From an uncultured Clostridia bacterium (GTDB lineage: Bacteria; Bacillota; Clostridia; Christensenellales; UBA1242): a stretch of DNA of 5,377 nt. This document shows positions 1-5,377 of the stretch, in pieces. The notes below the pieces were generated by a model, which was given only the letters and a program-made list of their open reading frames with translations, was not told where the DNA came from and did no database searches. How positions within the stretch are numbered: position 1 is the stretch's first letter; every line of letters begins with the position of its first letter. The translations under genes and the position numbers were made by a program. Where the stretch lies: NCBI GenBank assembly GCA_934776915.1, contig CAKVNA010000067.1, positions 1 through 5,377 on the forward strand. The letters are read 5' to 3'.

Positions 1-132
1 TACAAAAATGATACAAAAATGATACAAAAATGATACAAAAATGATACAAAAATGATACAAAAATGATACAAAAATGATACAAAAATGAGCAAAAAATGAG
101 CAAAAAATGAGAAAAAAATGAGCAAAAAATGA
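1..132. repeat. 11-bp tandem repeat array, 12 units, continues off the left edge
   Basis: Eight identical copies of TACAAAAATGA fill 1-88. Four variant units follow in the same 11-bp register: GCAAAAAATGA (89-99), GCAAAAAATGA (100-110), GAAAAAAATGA (111-121) and GCAAAAAATGA (122-132). A decayed copy may follow at 133-143. There are no spacers, so this is a direct tandem repeat and not a CRISPR array. The plus strand is closed in every frame, because 11 is not a multiple of 3 and each frame meets a TGA every 33 bases; the minus strand happens to be open in all frames. Every unit holds an A5-A7 tract and an ATGA. The first base of the window is already inside the array, so total copy number is unknown. 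The function is not known; location just upstream of murB suggests a structural or regulatory effect, or a slippage-prone satellite. Confidence 0.97.
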
Positions 133-145
133 TAAAAAAAATAAA

Positions 146-172
146 AACAATTTTATTTTATAAAAATTTGTT
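146..172. other. imperfect AT-rich inverted repeat
   Basis: The left arm AACAATTTT (146-154) can pair with AAAATTTGTT (163-172), giving about nine base pairs with one bulged T at 167 and a loop at 155-162. Inside it sits a perfect 10-bp palindrome, TTTTATAAAA (156-165). Only one pair is G-C, and no T-run follows on the plus strand, so it does not look like an intrinsic terminator. In DNA this AT content makes chance dyads common. It could be an operator or a strand-opening site, but nothing else supports that. Confidence 0.25.
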
Positions 173-201
173 ATGACGGAAGAATGAAAAAAATCATATA
201 G
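173..201 (+). other. two overlapping mini-ORFs directly upstream of murB
   Basis: ATG at 173-175 opens a four-residue frame (MTEE) ending in TGA at 185-187. That stop overlaps, as ATGA, the ATG at 184-186, which opens a five-residue frame (MKKII) ending in TAG at 199-201. The second frame is in phase with murB, whose ATG follows after only 6 bases. GGAAG at 178-182 precedes the ATG at 184 by just one base, too close for an ideal Shine-Dalgarno. These could serve for translational reinitiation into murB or be accidents of A-rich sequence; no peptide function is implied. Confidence 0.25.
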
Positions 202-207
202 AAGAAT

Positions 208-1119
208 ATGAGAAAAAACGAAACAAAGAAGTATTTAAAATTATTGCGGGAGAAGTTTCCGCACTTGTGTTTTTTGACTAGCGAAAGATTTAGGTCGCAC
301 ACAACTTTTGGCATTGGCGGGAAAATTGCAATTTATGTGGAAGTTGAACGGGCGTCAGATATGGTGTCACTGGTGCGTGAGGCAAAAAATCTTGATTTAA
401 AATATTTCATTTTGGGACTTGGGAGCAACATTTTGGCGAGCGATAAATATCATGATTTGCTTGTTATAAAAAACAACATAAAAGATATCAGACTTCGTGA
501 CGACAAAATTGTTTGCGGGGCGGGGGTGAGTTTAATTCGGCTTAACAATTTTGCTATGGAAAACGCTTTGTCAGGACTGGAGTGGAGTTATGGAATCCCT
601 GGTAGTGTGGGTGGAGCCATAAAGATGAACAGCGGAAGTTTTGGCGGAGAGATAAGAGATGTTGTGCAGACGGTGTATTATTTTGACGGCGAAAAGTTAC
701 GCAAAAAATGTTTAGCAAATTTAGATTTTTCATATAGGCATAGTTTTTTTTCGGATAAAAACTATGTCATTCTGAAAGTCGTTTTTAAACTTAAAAAAGG
801 GAACAAAGACGAGATAGAAAGAAAGAGTTTTGACATCTTAAAAAGACGAAGGGAAAGTCAGCCACACAGTTTTAGAAGTGCGGGAAGTGTGTTTAAAAGA
901 CCAAAAGGGACTTTTGCCCCTGTTCTTATTGAGCAAGCGGGGCTTAAGGGACTGAGCCATGGCGGGGCAGAAATTTCCACAAAACATTGCGGATTTGTTA
1001 TAAATAAAAGCGGAAATGCAAAATTTAATAATGTTTTTTGGATAATTTGCAAAATAAAAGAAACAGTTTTCAAAAAATATGATATAATGCTTGTTGAAGA
1101 AATTGAAATCTTAAAATAG
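208..1119 (+). CDS. murB: UDP-N-acetylenolpyruvoylglucosamine reductase (MurB)
   Basis: This 303-residue cytosolic flavoenzyme would reduce UDP-GlcNAc-enolpyruvate to UDP-MurNAc with NADPH, the second committed step of peptidoglycan precursor synthesis. The FAD-binding region shows TTFGIGG (32-38) and GLGSN (70-74). The mid-region has GIPGSVGGA (129-137) followed by MNSGSFGGEI, where the family usually has NAG. The substrate and catalytic part shows YRHS (176-179, Arg177), QPHSFRSAGSVFKRP (218-232) with the proton-donating Ser227, AGLKG (244-248) and KHCGFVIN (259-266). The closing LVEEIEIL places Glu298 at the catalytic glutamate. Length matches the shorter Gram-positive type. ATG208 is chosen because an in-frame TAG lies two codons upstream and the domain begins at the expected depth; its ribosome binding site is poor. 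It lies 10 bases before whiA. Leucine codon use (9 of 29 CTT) differs from whiA. Identity is very secure. Confidence 0.96.
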   Translation: MRKNETKKYLKLLREKFPHLCFLTSERFRSHTTFGIGGKIAIYVEVERASDMVSLVREAKNLDLKYFILGLGSNILASDKYHDLLVIKNNIKDIRLRDDKIVCGAGVSLIRLNNFAMENALSGLEWSYGIPGSVGGAIKMNSGSFGGEIRDVVQTVYYFDGEKLRKKCLANLDFSYRHSFFSDKNYVILKVVFKLKKGNKDEIERKSFDILKRRRESQPHSFRSAGSVFKRPKGTFAPVLIEQAGLKGLSHGGAEISTKHCGFVINKSGNAKFNNVFWIICKIKETVFKKYDIMLVEEIEILK

Positions 1120-1122
1120 GAG
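1118..1122 (+). promoter_or_regulatory. whiA ribosome binding site
   Basis: AGGAG overlaps the last two bases of the murB TAG stop and sits 7 bases before ATG at 1130. It is the strongest Shine-Dalgarno in the window. It supports the whiA start and suggests that ribosomes finishing murB end right on the whiA initiation site, giving coupled translation. Confidence 0.85.
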
Positions 1123-1129
1123 AACGGAA

Positions 1130-2107
1130 ATGTCATTTGCACACGAAGCCAAACTTGAATGTCTTGAAGCCCCAATTCAAAACGAATGTTGCAAACTTGC
1201 TTTTTTGTCCGCCGTTGTTCACTCGTGCGGGGAACTTACAAAAAGCGGCAAAGACATTTTTGTTGAACTTAAAACCGATATGGACAAGGTGTATGATGTT
1301 GTCAACGACTGCCTTAAAACACTTTATGGTGAATATGCAGAAATGCGACTTGACGATGACGCAAACATAAACAAAGCAGTTAGATATGTCATATCTATTC
1401 CACAAAATTGCACAAACAGACTTCTTTTTGATTGCGGAATTGCAAGGTCAAACGCTAGGGGAGATTTTACACTTATCCCAGGACTTGACGAACATATTAT
1501 AGAAAATGATTGCTGTGCAAGAACTTATCTTAAAGGTGTTTTTGCCACTTGCTCCACCTCAAACATTGTGCTTTCAAGCGGGGATAAAATTCGCAAACTT
1601 TGTGGCTATCACTGGGAGTTTGTTTTTGTTAGCGAAAGTTTTGCTGATGATGTGTCCAATCTTCTATTTTCTCTTGGCATAACAAACAAAAAAAATGTTC
1701 GCAATAATCTTTATGTGCTATATATAAAAGAAGCAGAAAAAGTGAGTGATTTGTTTGCAATAGTTGGGGCGACAAAGTGCCTTTTGAAATTGCAAAATGA
1801 AATGACTTTGAGGGAAGTGAGAAACAACATCAACAGGCAGAATAACTGCCTTAATGCAAACATAACAAAAACAATAAATGCAAGTATAAGGCAAGTTATG
1901 GCGATCAGGAAAATTCAGGACACAATAGGCTTTGAGGCGTTGCCAATAAATCTTCGTGAACTTTGTGTCTTAAGACTTGCCAACCCAGAGGAGTCACTTG
2001 ACAACTTGACAAAACTTTCAAAGACGCCTATAACTAAAAGCGGGATAAATCACCAATTTTCAAGAATAATAAAAATAGCAGATAAAATTGACAAAGGAAC
2101 ATTATGA
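1130..2107 (+). CDS. whiA: WhiA-family DNA-binding cell division / sporulation regulator
   Basis: This 325-residue protein matches WhiA, which in Streptomyces activates sporulation septation genes and in Bacillus affects division and chromosome segregation. It has an N-terminal fold derived from LAGLIDADG homing endonucleases, with no nuclease activity expected, and a C-terminal helix-turn-helix. Visible hallmarks are the start MSFAHEAK, the CC pair at 20-21 with LSAVVHSCGEL, the second CC pair at 128-129 with YLKGVFATCSTS, YHWEF (160-164), YIKEAEKVSDLF (198-209), RNNINRQNNC (231-240) with ANITKT, LP.NLREL (271-278) and the helix KSGINHQFSRI (303-313). Length is typical. In the recognition helix the usual NHRLRK-like basic residues are Q309 and S311. 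Fourteen cysteines are present, more than the four of the two CC pairs. It follows murB by 10 bases and overlaps dnaE by 4. Leucine is CTT in 25 of 36 cases. Family assignment is very secure; regulatory targets cannot be read here. Confidence 0.95.
   Translation: MSFAHEAKLECLEAPIQNECCKLAFLSAVVHSCGELTKSGKDIFVELKTDMDKVYDVVNDCLKTLYGEYAEMRLDDDANINKAVRYVISIPQNCTNRLLFDCGIARSNARGDFTLIPGLDEHIIENDCCARTYLKGVFATCSTSNIVLSSGDKIRKLCGYHWEFVFVSESFADDVSNLLFSLGITNKKNVRNNLYVLYIKEAEKVSDLFAIVGATKCLLKLQNEMTLREVRNNINRQNNCLNANITKTINASIRQVMAIRKIQDTIGFEALPINLRELCVLRLANPEESLDNLTKLSKTPITKSGINHQFSRIIKIADKIDKGTL
2093..2098 (+). promoter_or_regulatory. dnaE ribosome binding site inside whiA end
   Basis: AAAGGA lies within the last codons of whiA and 5 bases before the dnaE ATG at 2104. 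The start codon overlaps the whiA TGA stop as ATGA (2104-2107). This arrangement supports the chosen dnaE start and implies translational coupling of whiA and dnaE. Confidence 0.75.
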
Positions 2108-5100
2108 AAACTTTTATTCACCTTCACAATCACACAGAATATAGCCTTCTTGACGGGGCGTCAAAAGTTAAACAACTTGTCCAAAAAGTTAAAGAACAAG
2201 GTGCAAACGCAGTGGCAATAACCGACCACGGAACAATGGCGGGTGCTTTGGTGTTTTATGCTGAATGTTATAGAAATGGGATAAAACCAATTATTGGCTG
2301 TGAATTTTATATTGCTCATGACAGATTTAACAAAACGGGCAGAGAAGACACTGGTCACCTTATCTTGCTTGCCAAAAATAACGAGGGCTATCAAAATCTT
2401 CTAAAACTAAATGGCATTGCTTGTAAAGAAGGTTTTTATTACAAACCAAGAATTGACTATGATGTCTTGGAACAGCACTCAAAGGGTCTTATTTGCCTGA
2501 GTGCTTGCCTTGCTGGACACATTCCACAAGCATTACTCAATAGACAATTTGACGAAGCCTACAAACTTGGACTTAGACTTAAAAATATGTTTGACGAAGG
2601 TGATTTTTATATTGAACTTCAAAATCATGGGCTACCTGAACAAATTGAAATACTAGAACCTTTAAACGACCTTGCAAAAAAATTGGGAGTTAAGACTGTT
2701 GCCACAAATGACACGCACTATATAAAGCGAGAAGATGCCGAAGTGCAAGATGTTTTGATGTGTATTGCAATGAACAAAAACATTGACGACACCGACAGGT
2801 TTAAGTTTGCAACAAATGAATTTTTTGTTAAGACAAGGGAAGAAATGGAACAAGCTCTGGGCGCTTATCCAGAATCGCTTGACACACCTCAAGAAATTGC
2901 TGACAAGTGCTTTGTCACAATCAAAACAAAAAGCCATAAAGACATTCCAACAATTCCAGACGGCTGCTCGCTTAGAGATAACGAAAACTTTATTCCAAAA
3001 TATGTTCCAGAGGGCATGACCGCTTATGAATTTTTGAAAAAACTGTGCTATGACGGACTTAAAAAGCATTATCCAAACATCACCCCAGAAATTCAAGCAA
3101 GAGCAGATTATGAATTGGATATTATTCGTGAACAAGGCTTTGTGGAATATTTCCTTGTTGTGTGGGATTATATTAACTACGCCAAGCAACATAACATTCC
3201 CGTTGGCCCTGGGCGTGGCAGTGGGGCAGGAAGTATTGTCGCTTACACTTCGGGCATAACAATGGTTGACCCTATAAAATACAATCTTCTTTTTGAAAGA
3301 TTTATCAACAAAGAACGTGTTTCTATGCCCGATTTTGACGTGGACTTTTCTGATGACAGACGCAGAGAAGTTATTGAATATGCAAAAAGAAAATATGGCA
3401 AAGATAATGTTGCATACATTGGAACTTTTGGCACAATCGCTGCAAAAAATGCTATAAGAGATGTGGGACGAGTTATGAGGTTGCCACTTTATGATGTAAG
3501 CAAAATTTGTAAGGAAATCCCTTCAAAACTGCCAGAAGGCTTAAAGAAACCTCCAGTTTTGAAATATTATTTTGGCACAACAGGTGACCCAGCCAATGAC
3601 AAATATATCATTCCAAGCCTAAGAAAACTTTATGATGAAGATGACGCAATAAGAAATGTTGTCAATATGAGCATAAAGGTGGAAACTATGCCTCGTCAGG
3701 CGTCAACTCACGCTTGCGGCATTTTGATTGCTCCAGAGCCAGTTGACAACTATGTTCCTCTTGCCAAAAACGGTGACGAAATTGCAACGCAATATTCCAT
3801 GATTGAACTTGAGGACTTGGGACTTTTGAAAATGGATTTCTTGGGGCTTCGCAACTTGACAGATATTGACAAGACAATAAAACTTGTCAAGAAAATTCAT
3901 GGAGTAGATATTGACTTTTATAACATGGAATATGACGACCCAAATGTCTTTAAAGTTATTGCTTCTGGCAACACAGACGCCATATTCCAACTTGAAAGTG
4001 GCGGAATGAAAAGCTTTATGAAAAAACTTCGTCCTGACTGCTTGGAAGATATTATCGCTGGCGTTTCGCTTTATCGTCCAGGGCCTATGAAATATATTGA
4101 CGCCTATGTAGATAACAAGCACCACCCAGAAAAAATTAAATATGACCACGAATGTTTGCGACCTATTTTGGAAGCAACTTATGGCATTATTGTTTATCAA
4201 GAGCAAGTTATGCAAATTGTGCAAGCCATGGCTGGATATTCTCTTGGACAAGCTGACAATGTTAGGCGTATCATGGGCAAGAAAAAGGTTGAAAAAATGG
4301 CAGCGGAAAAAGAGAAATTTATTTTCGGCTGGAAAGACCCCAAGGGACAAAAGAGCATTGACGGAGCATTAAAGCGGGGTGTGCCAGAAGAAGTGGCAAG
4401 AAAAGTTTTTGCCGACATGGAAGACTTTGCAAAATATGCTTTTAACAAATCGCACGCAGCCGCATATGCCTATATAACTTATCAAACAGCCTATCTTAAA
4501 TGCTATTATGAAGTGGAATTTATGGTTGCTGTTTTAAACGACAGAATTTTCTCCATTGACGAAATAACAAAATATGTTGTCTATTGCAGGCAACACAACA
4601 TTGAAGTTTTGCCACCAGATGTGAATAAGTCCGAAGCATATTTCAGTGTGGAAAACGGCAAAATTAGATTTGGACTTGCAGCACTTAAAAATGTTGGCAT
4701 TGCTGTTGTTGAAGAAATTATCGCAAACAGAGAAAAACTTGGACCATACAAGGACCTTTATGACTTTGTGGAAAGAACTCAAGGTGGCGGGGCAAACAAA
4801 AGATGTCTTGAAAGTATGATTTTAAGTGGCGCTTTTGACTGCTTTGGAGTGGCAAGGTCACAGATGATGAGCGTTTATGAACTTGTTATGGATGTTGTTG
4901 CAAAGGACCTAAAAAACAGAGCCACAGGGCAATTTAGTTTGTTTGACAACCCTGACCTCAATCAAGGGGCAAAAACCTATGTCAAAATGCCAGACATTCC
5001 AGAATATGCAAAACAGGCAAAACTTAAATTTGAAAAGCAAGTGTTGGGAATTTATCTTTCAGGACACCCACTTGAAAACTATATGGACGAGTTTGAAAAG

Positions 5101-5377
5101 CGTAACTTCAATTCTTCCATGCTAGGCGGACTTGAAAAAGAAGAAAGCGGTGACGAGGAAGAAGAAATGCCAGAAGAAACAGCAGGTGACATTTTGATTG
5201 AAGACGGCATGAGAGTTGTTTGTGGCGGAAGTCTTGAAGGAGTTAAAAAGGTCTTTACAAAAGCGGGCAACAAAGAGATGGCAATTCTTACTATAGAAGA
5301 TATTTATGGCACATTTGAAAGCATGATTCCACCAAAGGTTTATGATAGATTTAGAGAAATGCTTGTGGAGGACAGTC
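2104..5377 (+). CDS. dnaE: DNA polymerase III alpha subunit, DnaE type (3'-truncated by window edge)
   Basis: The frame is open from ATG2104 to the last base, 1091 codons plus one base. This replicative C-family polymerase extends primers on DNA; in Bacillota a DnaE normally works beside PolC. The PHP domain (about 1-270) carries the metal-site residues H8, H10, D17, H42, E67, H85, C135, D203 and H205. The palm shows PGRGSGAGS (369-377), catalytic D412 and D414 in PDFDVDF (409-415), and D578 in KMDFLGLRNL. Other marks are RQASTHACG (531-539), FQLES (628-632), SLYRPGPM (655-662), YGIIVYQEQVMQ (693-704), RRIMGKKK (721-728) and FNKSHAAAYAY (780-790). The FGLAALKNVG (856-865) helix-hairpin-helix region, a clamp-binding motif QFSLF (943-947) and SGHPLENY (986-993) follow. 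An acidic linker (about 1011-1025) leads into an OB-fold starting near 1034. Compared with roughly 1100-1200 residues for the family, only the C-terminal end is missing. It overlaps whiA by 4 bases. Confidence 0.97.
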   Translation, partial: MKTFIHLHNHTEYSLLDGASKVKQLVQKVKEQGANAVAITDHGTMAGALVFYAECYRNGIKPIIGCEFYIAHDRFNKTGREDTGHLILLAKNNEGYQNLLKLNGIACKEGFYYKPRIDYDVLEQHSKGLICLSACLAGHIPQALLNRQFDEAYKLGLRLKNMFDEGDFYIELQNHGLPEQIEILEPLNDLAKKLGVKTVATNDTHYIKREDAEVQDVLMCIAMNKNIDDTDRFKFATNEFFVKTREEMEQALGAYPESLDTPQEIADKCFVTIKTKSHKDIPTIPDGCSLRDNENFIPKYVPEGMTAYEFLKKLCYDGLKKHYPNITPEIQARADYELDIIREQGFVEYFLVVWDYINYAKQHNIPVGPGRGSGAGSIVAYTSGITMVDPIKYNLLFERFINKERVSMPDFDVDFSDDRRREVIEYAKRKYGKDNVAYIGTFGTIAAKNAIRDVGRVMRLPLYDVSKICKEIPSKLPEGLKKPPVLKYYFGTTGDPANDKYIIPSLRKLYDEDDAIRNVVNMSIKVETMPRQASTHACGILIAPEPVDNYVPLAKNGDEIATQYSMIELEDLGLLKMDFLGLRNLTDIDKTIKLVKKIHGVDIDFYNMEYDDPNVFKVIASGNTDAIFQLESGGMKSFMKKLRPDCLEDIIAGVSLYRPGPMKYIDAYVDNKHHPEKIKYDHECLRPILEATYGIIVYQEQVMQIVQAMAGYSLGQADNVRRIMGKKKVEKMAAEKEKFIFGWKDPKGQKSIDGALKRGVPEEVARKVFADMEDFAKYAFNKSHAAAYAYITYQTAYLKCYYEVEFMVAVLNDRIFSIDEITKYVVYCRQHNIEVLPPDVNKSEAYFSVENGKIRFGLAALKNVGIAVVEEIIANREKLGPYKDLYDFVERTQGGGANKRCLESMILSGAFDCFGVARSQMMSVYELVMDVVAKDLKNRATGQFSLFDNPDLNQGAKTYVKMPDIPEYAKQAKLKFEKQVLGIYLSGHPLENYMDEFEKRNFNSSMLGGLEKEESGDEEEEMPEETAGDILIEDGMRVVCGGSLEGVKKVFTKAGNKEMAILTIEDIYGTFESMIPPKVYDRFREMLVEDS

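Larger units (their letters stand above)
133..207 (+). promoter_or_regulatory. AT-rich murB leader with weak promoter candidate
   Basis: This 75-base stretch separates the repeat array from murB. TATAAA at 159-164 is the best -10-like hexamer, but the bases about 17 upstream fall in an A-run of the array edge and do not resemble TTGACA. If this is the promoter, it would depend on the A-rich upstream DNA acting as an UP-like or curved element, which is inference. No convincing Shine-Dalgarno precedes the murB start: AGAAG at 200-204 is only 3 bases from the ATG. GGAAG at 178-182 is too far from murB and only one base from the ATG at 184. No RNA gene or riboswitch is recognisable. Confidence 0.3.

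Noticed and set aside
1..132. CRISPR-like repetitive array
   Set aside because: Units are 11 bp and contiguous with no unique spacers, far below CRISPR repeat length.
1..160. Repeat-peptide gene on the minus strand of the array
   Set aside because: The minus strand is open in all three frames through the repeats, encoding a repeated SFLYHFCIIFV, but this follows from the unit lacking reverse-strand stops. There is no ribosome binding site, and the other end is outside the window.
858..1175. Minus-strand frame of 105 codons
   Set aside because: It lies antisense to the conserved C-terminal half of murB and has no recognisable domain or ribosome binding site.
1130..2107. Active LAGLIDADG homing endonuclease
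   Set aside because: The fold is related, but the motifs and C-terminal helix-turn-helix are those of WhiA, which is a non-catalytic DNA-binding protein, and the gene sits in a housekeeping operon.
2674..2680. A7 run as a programmed frameshift site in dnaE
   Set aside because: The run is a common product of AT-rich Lys codons, the zero frame continues through full conserved domains, and no stimulating structure is visible.
2662..3192. Minus-strand frame of 176 codons
   Set aside because: It is antisense to well-conserved dnaE; the Phe- and Cys-rich translation is what AT-rich antisense gives.
3703..4350. Minus-strand frame of 215 codons
   Set aside because: It is antisense to the DnaE palm and finger motifs, which explain the sequence fully; its own translation shows no family features.
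208..5377. Alternative genetic code with TGA as Trp
   Set aside because: Trp is written TGG in all three genes, no TGA occurs inside them, and TGA ends whiA at the expected place.

Overview
The window reads as a compact, rightward gene block from an AT-rich member of the Bacillota, most likely Clostridia-like. The basis is a MurB of about 300 residues, a WhiA, and a DnaE-type polymerase III alpha subunit packed together, with AGGAG-type ribosome binding sites. TGG codes for Trp, and both TAG and TGA act as stops at gene ends that fit their families, so there is no sign of an alternative genetic code. Lineage cannot be fixed more finely without a search.

Layout. Bases 1-132 are twelve head-to-tail copies of an 11-bp A-rich unit; the array starts at the first base, so its left end is outside the window. 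Bases 133-207 are a very AT-rich leader with a weak promoter candidate, an imperfect dyad and short start-stop frames. murB (208-1119) encodes UDP-N-acetylenolpyruvoylglucosamine reductase for peptidoglycan precursor synthesis. After 10 bases comes whiA (1130-2107), a DNA-binding protein with a LAGLIDADG-like fold linked to cell division and chromosome segregation. Its stop overlaps, as ATGA, the start of dnaE (2104 to the right edge), which is cut by the window at codon 1091 and lacks only the end of its C-terminal region. No internal terminator or promoter is evident, so the three genes look like one transcript joining wall synthesis, division control and replication.

Gene content is conventional housekeeping. 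The unusual part is upstream of murB. The 11-bp array carries A-tracts at about one per helical turn, which predicts curved DNA. It also contains ATGA in every unit, so that each ATG opens a four-codon frame whose TGA stop overlaps the next ATG. Two further ATGA steps outside the array continue the chain, ending in a five-codon frame that stops 6 bases before the murB start. Other points worth noting are the direct murB-whiA junction, where many Bacillota have rapZ and yvcK, a change in leucine codon use between murB and whiA, a less basic WhiA recognition helix, and a DnaE PHP domain that keeps all the expected metal ligands.
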